From positions 1,413,069-1,477,068 of the forward strand of contig NZ_CP017881.1 in assembly GCF_002761295.1 (NCBI RefSeq): DNA of 64,000 nt, written 5' to 3'. This document shows positions 51,017 through 59,575 of this stretch, in pieces. A program made the position numbers and the translations under genes. This DNA is from Methanohalophilus portucalensis. GTDB lineage: Archaea; Halobacteriota; Methanosarcinia; Methanosarcinales; Methanosarcinaceae. Position 1 is the first letter of the stretch. Each line of letters begins with the position of its first letter. The notes beneath the pieces are model-generated. The model made no database searches and was not told where the DNA came from. It saw only the letters and a program-made list of their open reading frames with translations.

Positions 51017-52015
51017 TTGCAAGTGACGCTGGTTCTTGGCATAGAGGGCACCGCATGGAATCTGAGTGCGGCTGTTGTTAATGAAGATGAAGTTGTCTGT
51101 GAGGTGACGCATACATACAAACCGGTTACAGGGGGAATTCATCCTCGAGAAGCGGCTCAACATCATGCCCAGTTTGCTTCCTGGGTGATTTCCAATCTTT
51201 TCGATGAAATAGCAGAGAAAAACATAAGTCCCAATGATATTGATGCGATCTCTTTTTCACAGGGTCCGGGTCTAGGTGCCTGTTTGAGGACCGTGGCAAC
51301 TGCTGCCAGGGCCCTTTCCCTGTCCCTTGAAATTCCTCTTGTAGGGGTAAACCATTGTGTAGCCCATGTGGAGGTCGGTAGGTGGAAAACACCTGCAAAG
51401 GATCCTGTGGTTCTCTATGCAAGCGGTGCTAATACCCAGGTACTGGCCTACAGGCGTGGAAAATACCGCGTATTCGGGGAGACCCTGGATATTGGTGTAG
51501 GAAATGCCCTTGATAAGTTTGCCCGCAGTGCAGGCCTGTCTCATCCGGGCGGGCCGCAGATCGAGATGTATGCAAAGGATTCGGTAAAATACGTAAACCT
51601 GCCCTATGTGGTGAAGGGTATGGATTTCTCTTTTTCCGGGCTTTCAACTGCAGCCACCGATGCCCTGCAAAAACATACTCTGGAGGATGTGTGTTATTCC
51701 CTGCAGGAGAGTGCTTTTGCAATGCTTGTGGAGGTAACCGAACGGGCTCTGGCACATACCGGTAAGACGGAGGTGTTGCTCGGTGGTGGTGTCGGTGCGA
51801 ACATGCGCCTGCGGGAAATGCTTGATATCATGTGTGATGACCGTGGTGCATCCTTTTATGTTCCTGAAAAACGTTTCATGGGAGATAATGGTGCTATGAT
51901 CGCCTGGCTTGGTCTTCTTATGTATAAGGCAGGCGATACAATAGAGGTCGAAGATTCTCATGTAAATCCAAATTATCGTCCTGACATGGTGGATGTGACA
52001 TGGTTGAAGGAGTAA
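51017..52015 (+). CDS. kae1: tRNA threonylcarbamoyladenosine synthase Kae1
   Basis: Catalytic subunit of the KEOPS complex, which puts t6A on tRNAs reading ANN. The 332-residue ASKHA protein has the metal-binding GVNHCVAHVEVGRW (HxxxH, about 110-123), TQVLAYRRGKYRVFGETLDI and GGGVGANMRLREML, with the second metal ligand near FMGDNGAMIAW. Start TTG 51017 (or the GTG six bases downstream) has AAAGGAG eight bases upstream. The gene ends just before bud32. In many archaea the two are one fused protein; here they are separate. Confidence 0.96.
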   Translation: MQVTLVLGIEGTAWNLSAAVVNEDEVVCEVTHTYKPVTGGIHPREAAQHHAQFASWVISNLFDEIAEKNISPNDIDAISFSQGPGLGACLRTVATAARALSLSLEIPLVGVNHCVAHVEVGRWKTPAKDPVVLYASGANTQVLAYRRGKYRVFGETLDIGVGNALDKFARSAGLSHPGGPQIEMYAKDSVKYVNLPYVVKGMDFSFSGLSTAATDALQKHTLEDVCYSLQESAFAMLVEVTERALAHTGKTEVLLGGGVGANMRLREMLDIMCDDRGASFYVPEKRFMGDNGAMIAWLGLLMYKAGDTIEVEDSHVNPNYRPDMVDVTWLKE

Positions 52016-52020
52016 ATGGA

Positions 52021-52590
52021 ATGATCAGGGATGGTGCAGAGGCAAAGGTCATCCGGAAGAATAGCCGTCTGGTCAAGAGTCGCATCCCTAAACGTTATCG
52101 TGTGCGGGAACTGGATGAGCGGATACGCAGGGAACGTACTCGTGCAGAGGCCCGTTTGATCTCGGAAGCCCGCAGGGCCGGGGTGGCGACACCCGTTATC
52201 TATGATATTTATAATTCCACCATTGAGATGGATTTCATTGAAGGTAAGCCATTAAAATATGTCATTTCTGAAGGTTTATGTGAAAAACTCGGGGAACTTG
52301 TGGGCAGGCTCCATGCTGCAGGTATAATTCACGGAGACCTTACGACCTCGAATATCATCTGGGATGGAAGCAAGATGTGGCTTATCGATTTTGGGCTTGC
52401 TTTCAGTGCAGAGGATATTGAATCCCGCGGTGTAGATATTCATGTGCTCTTCCAGACCCTTGAAAGCTCCCATCCCGACCACGAGGCACTCATAGATGCC
52501 TTTTGCAGGGGTTATTATCGCACTCTTGAATCTGCGAGAGATGTACTGGAAAGGGTTGTTGAAATTGAAACCAGGGGAAGGTACGCCTGA
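52021..52590 (+). CDS. bud32: KEOPS kinase Bud32
   Basis: Small RIO-like kinase of KEOPS, 189 residues. The conserved segments are AEAKVIRKNSRLVKSRIPKR (N-lobe lysine), MDFIEGKPLKYVI, IIHGDLTTSNIIW (catalytic Asp) and LIDFGLAFSAEDIESRGVDI (metal Asp). Start ATG 52021 has GAAGGAG eight bases upstream; ATG 52000 would overlap kae1 by 16 bases. The reading frame is minus one relative to kae1. The layout looks like a split of an ancestral Kae1-Bud32 fusion or an unfused pair. Confidence 0.95.
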   Translation: MIRDGAEAKVIRKNSRLVKSRIPKRYRVRELDERIRRERTRAEARLISEARRAGVATPVIYDIYNSTIEMDFIEGKPLKYVISEGLCEKLGELVGRLHAAGIIHGDLTTSNIIWDGSKMWLIDFGLAFSAEDIESRGVDIHVLFQTLESSHPDHEALIDAFCRGYYRTLESARDVLERVVEIETRGRYA

Positions 52591-52661
52591 GTAATCTTTA
52601 TCATACATTTTAGTTCTTGTACAGTCAGATATAATCTATTAACAACTCATAGTGTGATACC

Positions 52662-53216
52662 ATGCGCAAAATTGTATTCGTTACCGGCAACAGCGGCAAG
52701 TTCAGGGAAATCAAGGCAATCCTGGGGCAGAGGGGAATTGAGGTTCTCCAGAACACCGATGGTTATCCTGAGTTGCAGGAGGATGACCTGGAACCAATCG
52801 CAGCCGATGGTGCCCGCCGAGCCTGTGAAAAACTGGGAATGCCTGTAATGGTTGATGATTCCGGGCTTTTCATTGATGCCCTGAATGGTTTCCCGGGCCC
52901 CTATTCTGCCTTTGTGGAGGATAATCTTGGCAATCCCAAAGTCCTTAAATTAATGGAGGATGAAGAAAATCGCAGTGCTTATTTCAAATCCGTCATTGGC
53001 TACTGTGAGCCGGGAAAAGAACCCCTGACGTTTACCGGTACTGTTGAAGGCAACATCGCTTATGAGGAAAAAGGGGAAGGCGGTTTTGGCTATGACCCTA
53101 TATTCCTGTATGGTGACCGGACATTTGGTGAGATGGGAGATGAGGAAAAGAATAAAGTATCCCACAGAAAGCGTGCTGTGGACAAGTTTGTGGAATGGGT
53201 TGACTCAAACTTCTGA
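52662..53216 (+). CDS. XTP/dITP pyrophosphatase (Ham1/RdgB)
   Basis: Removes deaminated purine triphosphates. The 184 residues show the family start FVTGNSGKFREIKAILGQRG, then DGARRACEKLGMPVMVDDSG and GGFGYDPIFLYGDRTFGEM, the Ham1 signature. No other nucleotide-pool gene is adjacent. The gene overlaps the convergent cyclase gene by 12 bases. Confidence 0.96.
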   Translation: MRKIVFVTGNSGKFREIKAILGQRGIEVLQNTDGYPELQEDDLEPIAADGARRACEKLGMPVMVDDSGLFIDALNGFPGPYSAFVEDNLGNPKVLKLMEDEENRSAYFKSVIGYCEPGKEPLTFTGTVEGNIAYEEKGEGGFGYDPIFLYGDRTFGEMGDEEKNKVSHRKRAVDKFVEWVDSNF

Positions 53217-53807
53217 CTGGAGAAGTATTGCTCGTGCCGGTGCCCCATCACACCCTTTTATTTTTAGTGGCAGACAGACAAATCCATAATAACCCGGTGC
53301 AACCTTTTTAAGGTCCAGATTTTCAATGATATTGATCCCTTTTCCAAGCAAAACTCTGTGGTTATCCAGTCCTTCCCCGGAATCCAATGACTCAGAATCG
53401 ATACCCACTGTCAGGAATCCTTTTTTTGCAATCCATTCTGCGGCATCTGGGAGTATCTTTGCAAATTTTTGGTCTGATGATTCAGTTTTCAGCAATATGA
53501 TTTCACATCTGTTTTTGTCTTTGGAGGGAAAGGCTTCTTCCATTTCGTCATTTCGGATTTCGGTTTTCCCGGAAAGATCGATCAGATAAGCCCTGCCTAC
53601 AAGAGAGGATAATTCCAGTTCATCCACTGTGCGCCCGTCCTCAAATATATGGGCAGGGGCATCGATATGGGTTGCAGTGTGACTTCCCATTTCGAGTTCT
53701 GAGACACTGTATCCGCAGGATTCTATCGAAGCGATCCGTCTGACAGTAACTTTTGGATCCCCCGGATAAACCCTGGTTTCAGGTCCGATGGATTGTGTAA
53801 TATCAAT
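53205..53807 (-). CDS. Cyclase family (kynurenine formamidase-like) protein; start obscured by TAG
   Basis: Metal hydrolase of the cyclase/KFase family. The metal motif is MGSHTATHIDAPAHIFEDG (HxTHxDAPxH), and downstream GCDGAPARAILLQ closes the fold. Upstream of MGSHTA the frame continues as IDITQSIGPETRVYPGDP, the standard family N-terminus, so the gene extends well beyond that Met. Going further back it reads GAA, TAG, ACA, ATG: the only ATG (53822-53820) is followed by ACA and then TAG (53816-53814). Either the start is near-cognate ATT at 53807 or 53810 (about 200 residues), or the UAG is translated as pyrrolysine at position 3. AGGA sits a few bases before the ATT pair. Confidence 0.8.
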   Translation of the reverse strand: MDITQSIGPETRVYPGDPKVTVRRIASIESCGYSVSELEMGSHTATHIDAPAHIFEDGRTVDELELSSLVGRAYLIDLSGKTEIRNDEMEEAFPSKDKNRCEIILLKTESSDQKFAKILPDAAEWIAKKGFLTVGIDSESLDSGEGLDNHRVLLGKGINIIENLDLKKVAPGYYGFVCLPLKIKGCDGAPARAILLQSEV

Positions 53808-53824
53808 AATTTCCTATGTCATTT

Positions 53825-54460
53825 TTATATAAAGACCCTTGAATTTTCCAGCACCTGCTTTGCTTCATCCTTTTCAAGGCCTGCTCCCATTGCCACTTTC
53901 AATGCAGTGCTTGTTGTTATCAGGTCAGAAGGATGGTGTGAATCAGTATCCACTACCATTGTCGCACCGCTAAGTTTTGCGATTTTGGCAACATGCCCAT
54001 TGGTGCGGTTATGCCCGCCCCTGGAGGTTATTTCCAGGCATACATTATTGTCCGCTGCAATTTTAGCTTCTTCTTCAGTGATAAATCCGGGGTGTGCCAG
54101 GATATCTACATCCGAACATTGTGCAGCTGCACGGTTTGTGCCGGGCAAAACCGGTTCTACCGGACTTTCCCCGTGTACAACAACAATTTCGGCTCCCAGT
54201 CCTCTTGCAAGTTTTGCAAGGGTTGCTATTTTTACAGGGGGCACATGTGTTATCTCAATGCCGGGAAGCACCTTTATATCCATTAGCTCTTCCAGGTATT
54301 TTGCCTTGGTAACACAGTTGAGTATGTGTTCTACGTTGGTGAAATCGGCATGGTCTGTTAGGCCGATTGCCTCATATCCGAGAGTTTTTGCCCTGCGGAC
54401 CTGTTCACTTGGAATAAGTTCTCCATCGCTGAATATTGTATGTGTATGCAGATCTATCAT
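53825..54460 (-). CDS. PHP-domain metal-dependent hydrolase
   Basis: A 211-residue PHP protein: motif I MIDLHTHTIFSDGE (metal His/His/Asp), motif II near LTDHADF, motif III ILAHPGFITEEEA and motif IV VVDTDSHHPSD, all with their His/Asp ligands. Related archaeal proteins are phosphoesterase-type enzymes such as histidinol phosphatase relatives and RNase P-associated Rpp30 homologues; RNase P Rpp30 is a similar fold, so function is left open. I choose ATG 54460 because the product starts directly at the motif. Its end lies three bases before the cyclase ATG-ACA-TAG. Confidence 0.88.
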   Translation of the reverse strand: MIDLHTHTIFSDGELIPSEQVRRAKTLGYEAIGLTDHADFTNVEHILNCVTKAKYLEELMDIKVLPGIEITHVPPVKIATLAKLARGLGAEIVVVHGESPVEPVLPGTNRAAAQCSDVDILAHPGFITEEEAKIAADNNVCLEITSRGGHNRTNGHVAKIAKLSGATMVVDTDSHHPSDLITTSTALKVAMGAGLEKDEAKQVLENSRVFI

Positions 54461-54593
54461 AATAATTCCTGTTGTCTTTTGTACAAAGTATTTATTCTTT
54501 GTATTGATAATATCTTCTGTGCTAGATGTCCATATTTTTATATCATATGCATGGAATGGGTATCTAAATAATTCTTCATATTGGAGATAATGA

Positions 54594-54896
54594 ATGATGA
54601 ATAATAAGTCAGGGATTCGCAGGTTGGTTCTGGATGTTCTGAAGCCACATAATCCTTCCATAGTTGAACTTGCAGGTGTGTTGGGTGATGTGGAAGGAGT
54701 TGATGGTGTCAACCTTAGTCTTTATGAAATGGATCAGAAAACCGAAAATGTAAAAATCACCCTGGAAGGGCTTGATCTTGACTATGAACTTATCCGTCAG
54801 GAAATAGAGAATATGGGTGCCGTGGTCCACAGCGTAGATGAGATTGCAGCCGGTAAAAAAATCATCGAAGAAGTGGAGACTCACCAGGATAGGTGA
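54594..54896 (+). CDS. DUF211 protein
   Basis: A 100-residue archaeal DUF211 protein with a ferredoxin-like fold: [20 protein letters not shown], then [20 protein letters not shown] and [17 protein letters not shown]. The function is unknown. Two ATG codons in a row (54594, 54597) can serve as start; GGAGA stands about six bases before. Divergent from the PHP gene and convergent with ftsJ. Confidence 0.88.
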   Translation: MMNNKSGIRRLVLDVLKPHNPSIVELAGVLGDVEGVDGVNLSLYEMDQKTENVKITLEGLDLDYELIRQEIENMGAVVHSVDEIAAGKKIIEEVETHQDR

Positions 54897-54899
54897 TTC

Positions 54900-55694
54900 T
54901 CATTTTTCTTCTTCTTCAGGACTTTCCAGTCTCTGTATAACATCTGCAAAAGCAAAATTGGGTTTTACATCTCTTACCTTTATGCGCACTTTTTCTCCTT
55001 TTTCAGTATCGGAGATGAATACTACAAACCCTTCCACAAAAGCAGTACCGTCGCCGCCGGATCCTATTCTTTCGATAACAACATCATATTCCTCTCCTTT
55101 CCTGATTGGTGCGGTAAGGAATTTTTTGCCTACGACGTATATTTCGGCACTTTCTGACCTTGAAGCCTCTGGTGAATGGGCCCGGACATAGGTAAATTCA
55201 CCTCTTACTTTATCCAGGTATTCCTTGAACATATCTCCCTGGAATACTTTTACAACAAAATTTCCCTGGGGTTTAAGGATGCGGGTTGCACATTCAAGTG
55301 CTGATTCGGCCAAAGCGATGGAGCGTGCATGATCCAGGTTCCAGTTTCCTGAAAGATTGGGTGCAGCATCACAGATAACAGTATCAGCTCCTTCTTCTCC
55401 TACTGCTTCCTTGATCTGATTTGCAGTCTCTTCCCGGGTAATATCACCGCGAATTATGGTTATTCTGTCCATTGGCTTGATGCGCAATATGTCTACACCG
55501 ACAACTTTCCTTTTTGTCAGTTCCCTTGCGACTTCAAGCCACCCACCCGGAGCGGCTCCGAGATCTACAACATCACTGTCTTCTCTGATAACATTAAATT
55601 TCTTGTTAATCTGCTGGAGTTTGTAGGCTGCTCTTGAGCGATAACCTTCGGCTTTTGCACGCCAGTAATATGTATCTCTTCTATGCCTTGCCAT
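54900..55694 (-). CDS. rlmE: 23S rRNA 2'-O-methyltransferase RlmE/FtsJ with TRAM domain
   Basis: A 264-residue SAM methyltransferase. The K-D-K-E tetrad is in YRSRAAYKLQQI (Lys), VICDAAPNLSG (Asp), NFVVKVFQGD (Lys) and SRSESAEIYVV (Glu); the SAM loop is VVDLGAAPGGWLEVA. The C-terminal 60 residues are a TRAM RNA-binding domain (YDVVIERIGSGGDGTAFVEG), the usual archaeal fusion. It shares a short intergenic space with the gene at 55729-56286 and probably one transcript. Confidence 0.96.
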   Translation of the reverse strand: MARHRRDTYYWRAKAEGYRSRAAYKLQQINKKFNVIREDSDVVDLGAAPGGWLEVARELTKRKVVGVDILRIKPMDRITIIRGDITREETANQIKEAVGEEGADTVICDAAPNLSGNWNLDHARSIALAESALECATRILKPQGNFVVKVFQGDMFKEYLDKVRGEFTYVRAHSPEASRSESAEIYVVGKKFLTAPIRKGEEYDVVIERIGSGGDGTAFVEGFVVFISDTEKGEKVRIKVRDVKPNFAFADVIQRLESPEEEEK

Positions 55695-55728
55695 TGGATT
55701 GCTTCCTTCATTATGTAAGTATAAAAGG

Positions 55729-56286
55729 TTATGCCTCTTTAAGTTCCTCTATCCGCGCACTCAATGAGAATATATTTTCCTCTATCTCAGTGAGTGCATC
55801 AGGAACCCATGTATCAAAATCATAGTAAATATTTACAAGGTCCATGTATTTGTGCTCCAGATCCTCTATGTATTCAGGTTCTGCAGGGGTCTGCACTTCA
55901 TTGATCATGTTCTCCAGATGTGTGGTCCGCATCTTCAATCTTCTTTTAAAGCGTGCTGCTACTTTTCCCATGTCCAGTTCTCTTTTTTCTAACCCAAGCA
56001 TATCAAGTGCATCACTCAATTCCTGTGGATATTCAGGAAACGCGTCTGGTCCCAGAATAAAATATTCTGCCCCCTCTGTGTTTTCCATCCCTATTATTTC
56101 TTCACAGGTTACGTTTTCCAGAAAATGTCTGGAACAGGCCTTTTCACACATCTTGAGTATATCTTCCTCTGTAGGGGGTTCATCATCCCTTGCATAGGTG
56201 ATTTCCTGGGCAGTGCAGGTAATCTCGTGTATTGTGGCTGCTCCCAGTACATCAATTATCCCGGAAAGTTCTTCGATTGAAATCAT
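55729..56286 (-). CDS. Conserved-looking archaeal protein, unrecognised
   Basis: A 185-residue soluble, strongly acidic, helical protein. Cysteines occur in ITCTAQEITY, KMCEKACSRH and VTCEE, possibly a metal or cluster site in the first half. The second half (from about 100) is a long helical region with ARFKRRLKMRTTHLENMINE. I do not recognise a named family, although a methanogen-wide hypothetical is plausible. The gene is read toward ftsJ with 34 bases between. Confidence 0.75.
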   Translation of the reverse strand: MISIEELSGIIDVLGAATIHEITCTAQEITYARDDEPPTEEDILKMCEKACSRHFLENVTCEEIIGMENTEGAEYFILGPDAFPEYPQELSDALDMLGLEKRELDMGKVAARFKRRLKMRTTHLENMINEVQTPAEPEYIEDLEHKYMDLVNIYYDFDTWVPDALTEIEENIFSLSARIEELKEA

Positions 56287-56404
56287 GATTATTTCTGTAT
56301 CATTTTATGGCTTAATAATGTCATGCCCGCGAAACTCAATGTGTTTATTCGACTATTTTTAAATAATTAGAAGCTAACACTCTTCCATAATACAGGCGAA
56401 AATC

Positions 56405-57613
56405 ATGCATTCTACACTATGGATCAAAGGAACTAAAAGTAAATCCCTTGAGGGAAAGACCGTTGTGCTGGCAGTTACCGGCAGTATTGCAGCCGTGAGG
56501 GTTGTGGAACTGGCACGTGAATTAATACGCAACGGTGCAAATGTCTATGCTGTCATGAGTGAAGCAGCCACGCGTATTCTCCATCCTGATGCATTACATT
56601 ATGCTACCGGTCATGAAGTGATCACGGATATAACCGGGGGGGTGGAGCATGTGGGGATGTGCGGGATACAGGGTATGGCGGATCTTTTATTGATAGCTCC
56701 GGCAACGGCGAATACTATAAGCAAAATCGCAATGGGAATTGATGATACGCCTGTAACAACTTTTGCAACCACTGCTATTGGTAGTGGGGTGGCCACGATA
56801 GTTGTACCTGCAATGCATCAGTCCATGTATGATCATCCTGCGGTGCATTCCAATCTCGAAAAACTTGAGAGTTATGGAATCAGTTTGGTTGGTCCCCGTG
56901 TAGAGGAAGGGATCGCCAAGATATCTCCAAATGATGATATTGTCCTGGCAGTTGAAAGGGAACTTATGGGAAAAAAGCTTGCAGGCAAGAAAATAGTGCT
57001 GACATCCGGTGCAACTGCTGAAATAATTGATCCTATCCGTATACTCACAAACCGGGCTTCCGGCAAAACAGGTCAGGAATTGGCAAGGGAGGCTTTCCGG
57101 CGGGGCGGGGATGTTACAATAATCCACAGGAATGAAATGAATGTGGATGGTATAAATGAGGTTTATGCAGAAAGTGCAGCCAGTATGCTGGATAACTGCA
57201 TGAAAGAAATAGATCGGGGATGCGATGTATTCATAAGTTCGGCTGCGATATCGGATTATACACTTGATTCTTCAAGATCCAAAATAAAATCAGGTCAGAA
57301 CCTTATTCTTGAAATGCAACCCACAGAAAAGATATTGCCACAGGTACGAGGTAATCATCCCGGCATAGTGATTGTGGGTTTTAAAGCTGAAACCGGTGTT
57401 GTTGAAAAAGAGCTTGTGGGAAGTGCGACCCGTATGCTTGAAGAATATGGCCTTGACATGGTTGTTGCCAATGATGTGGGGGGAGGGGGAATGGGCACCT
57501 CTGATAATTCTGTATATATCCTGCAGGATGGGCTTTCAGCATCTCATTATAGTGGTTCCAAACGTTACCTCGCATCTGTAATAATGGACCGGCTTGAGCA
57601 AATCCTGTTGTGA
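56405..57613 (+). CDS. coaBC: CoaBC: phosphopantothenoylcysteine decarboxylase / phosphopantothenate-cysteine ligase
   Basis: Bifunctional CoA-pathway enzyme, 402 residues. The flavoprotein CoaC half has VVLAVTGSIAAVRVVELARE, the active His in LHYATGHEVITD or HVGMCGIQGMADLLL, and PAMHQSMYDHPAV. The CoaB half begins about residue 195 (KKIVLTSGATAEIIDPIRIL) with the NRASGKTGQELA signature, ISSAAISDYTL and the lysine motif FKAETGV. The following gene is pantoate kinase, seven bases downstream. Confidence 0.95.
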   Translation: MHSTLWIKGTKSKSLEGKTVVLAVTGSIAAVRVVELARELIRNGANVYAVMSEAATRILHPDALHYATGHEVITDITGGVEHVGMCGIQGMADLLLIAPATANTISKIAMGIDDTPVTTFATTAIGSGVATIVVPAMHQSMYDHPAVHSNLEKLESYGISLVGPRVEEGIAKISPNDDIVLAVERELMGKKLAGKKIVLTSGATAEIIDPIRILTNRASGKTGQELAREAFRRGGDVTIIHRNEMNVDGINEVYAESAASMLDNCMKEIDRGCDVFISSAAISDYTLDSSRSKIKSGQNLILEMQPTEKILPQVRGNHPGIVIVGFKAETGVVEKELVGSATRMLEEYGLDMVVANDVGGGGMGTSDNSVYILQDGLSASHYSGSKRYLASVIMDRLEQILL

Positions 57614-57620
57614 GGTTTCT

Positions 57621-58496
57621 ATGGATCCAAAACAAGAATGTGTAACATGCTTTGCTCCTGGCCACATTACAGGTTTTTTTACAATCCATGAAAACGATGA
57701 TCCGGCCTTGAAGGGCACTACGGGGTGTGGTATAGTTCTTAACAGGGGGGTCACTGCAAAAGTAGGTGTAGGACCCGATATTAAAGAGACAGAGATCTTC
57801 CTGAATGGTTCAAGGAAACAAGCACCTGTAACTTCTCATCTGGTGACTTCTCTATGCTGTGAACCTGTAAGGATAGAATCTCATGCCGATATCCCCGTAG
57901 GCTGTGGTTTTGGTGCTTCCGGTGCAGGTGCACTGGCAACTTCCTATTGCTTAAATGACCTTTTCTCATTGGACATGACTCAAAATGAACTCGTGGAAGC
58001 CGCTCATATTGCCGAAGTTGTAGGAGGAGGTGGACTGGGTGATGTGGAAGCCCAGGCAAACGGCGGGATTGTTATCAGGAAAAGACCGGCTCCGGTTACA
58101 AAAGGAGGCCTGCTGGATCGTATAGTTTCTCCCTCATTTAGTGTACACTGCGTGGCTCTGGGTAAGTTGTCTACAAAAAAGACCCTTGCCGATTCCTCTG
58201 TGACTGGAAATATCAATATTGCAGGCAAAACCGCTATGAAAAACTTGCTACTGAGTCCGACCATTGAAGAATTTATGCGCCAATCCCGCAGTTTTAGTTT
58301 TGAACTGGACCTTTTGAGCAAAGGGTCAAAAGACATCATCGAGGCAGTGGAAAATGTTGGTGGATTTGCTTCACAGGCTATGCTTGGGGATGCGGTTTTT
58401 GCTATTGCTGGCCCGGAGTGTACTGATGCTGTCATCAGGGATACGATGAGTGAATTCGGAACAGTATTTAGCAGTACAATTGCAGGTACTTATTGA
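57621..58496 (+). CDS. Pantoate kinase (archaeal GHMP kinase)
   Basis: First committed archaeal CoA-pathway kinase (pantoate to phosphopantoate), 291 residues. The GHMP features are FAPGHITGFFTIHENDDPAL, the ATP motif PVGCGFGASGAGALATSYCL and the third motif near ECTDAVIRDTM. ATG 57621 gives the family's usual MDPxxxCxxxFAPGH start. Together with CoaBC upstream and phosphopantoate-beta-alanine ligase at 60700 it forms a CoA gene neighbourhood. Confidence 0.93.
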   Translation: MDPKQECVTCFAPGHITGFFTIHENDDPALKGTTGCGIVLNRGVTAKVGVGPDIKETEIFLNGSRKQAPVTSHLVTSLCCEPVRIESHADIPVGCGFGASGAGALATSYCLNDLFSLDMTQNELVEAAHIAEVVGGGGLGDVEAQANGGIVIRKRPAPVTKGGLLDRIVSPSFSVHCVALGKLSTKKTLADSSVTGNINIAGKTAMKNLLLSPTIEEFMRQSRSFSFELDLLSKGSKDIIEAVENVGGFASQAMLGDAVFAIAGPECTDAVIRDTMSEFGTVFSSTIAGTY

Positions 58497-58523
58497 CATC
58501 TCTGCAAATCCTATCTTTTTCTT

Positions 58524-59375
58524 TCATATTGACATAAGGATTATTGCAAAAAGGGCGGATGCCACTCCTAACCACTGTCTGGGGGCAAGTTTTTCTTTTA
58601 ATATAAAATATGCAAGCATTACCGTGACACCCGGGCTTAATGAGGATAGAATTGTGGTAATATCCAGTCTGCCTGCTTCTGAAGCCAGTGTGAAGAATGT
58701 ACCTCCTCCGGTATTGAAAAGTCCTGCAAGAACAATTACGGGCAGTACGTCAATGGAGGAGGGTTTCACTTTCACTGATCCTGTCAGTGTGACAAAACCT
58801 ACAAACATCAAAAGGGCTGTTCCTCTGGCAAAGGCCAGTGGCCAGAATATGGCAGTTTCACTGAAATTATCTATGGATATAAAAAAGAGTCCAAAGCCCA
58901 TTCCCGCTAGAAAAGGATACTTCAGGTCATTTATTTTGACTTTTGGCCCGTTATCCATGCTGACAATAAGCCACACTGCTATAAAAGCAAAAATGAATCC
59001 TGCAATTCGCAGGATTTGCGGAAATCCTTCATAAAACGCAGAGTAAATTACCGGGACAATGGCCGATATCACTGCAGCCACCGGGGCAACGATACCCATT
59101 TTTCCTTCAACCAATCCCTGATAGAGGGCTAACAATCCGGATGTTCCAAAAAAACCTGCAAGACATCCCCATAACAATTTACTTATTGGGGGCAGGCTTT
59201 CTGAGAAAACAAATGCGAGTATTGGAAAAAGTACAACTCCTACAATCTGGGTTACCAGAACTACTGAATATACGTTAGTGCGTCTTGAAGCACAGCCGCC
59301 GGTAAAATCACCCGCTCCCCAGGAAACGGCAGATGCAAGGCCAAAAAAGATTGCCATAAGTTCAACAGGGATCAT
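58524..59375 (-). CDS. EamA/DMT-family transporter
   Basis: A 283-residue membrane protein with ten predicted helices in two EamA repeats. Recognisable segments are AIFFGLASAVSWGAGDFTGG, LWGCLAGFFGTSGLLALYQG, GLVEGKMGIVAPVAAVISAI and LDITTILSSLSPGVTVMLAY. DMT exporters or importers of small metabolites; the substrate is unknown. Oriented against the CoA genes, so not in their operon. Confidence 0.88.
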   Translation of the reverse strand: MIPVELMAIFFGLASAVSWGAGDFTGGCASRRTNVYSVVLVTQIVGVVLFPILAFVFSESLPPISKLLWGCLAGFFGTSGLLALYQGLVEGKMGIVAPVAAVISAIVPVIYSAFYEGFPQILRIAGFIFAFIAVWLIVSMDNGPKVKINDLKYPFLAGMGFGLFFISIDNFSETAIFWPLAFARGTALLMFVGFVTLTGSVKVKPSSIDVLPVIVLAGLFNTGGGTFFTLASEAGRLDITTILSSLSPGVTVMLAYFILKEKLAPRQWLGVASALFAIILMSI

Positions 59376-59575
59376 TTTGGATTCTCCGGTTCATATTGGG
59401 ATTCTCATTGGCTGATTGATGTATTTGATGTTAAATCTGTGCTTTAGTCGATAGATTGAAGTAGTCTTCAGGTGAGATTATTTCATAAAATTAGCTGCAG
59501 ATAACCACGTCTGAATCTCATATCTGGATTTCCTTGCAGGATTGCAATTTGATATTTTCTATCCGGAGGCATTTA
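59376..59575. promoter_or_regulatory. Divergent promoter region of transporter and MtbA-like gene
   Basis: Two hundred bases between divergent starts. TTAGTCGATAGATTGAAGTAG and other AT-rich blocks could hold TATA elements; CCGGAGG at 59563-59569 is the ribosome site for the methyltransferase. Confidence 0.35.

Noticed and set aside
53793-54590. Antisense open frame of 265 codons opposite the PHP gene
   Set aside because: The PHP metal motifs on the minus strand are complete; the plus-strand frame is Ser/Ala/Thr-rich shadow translation.
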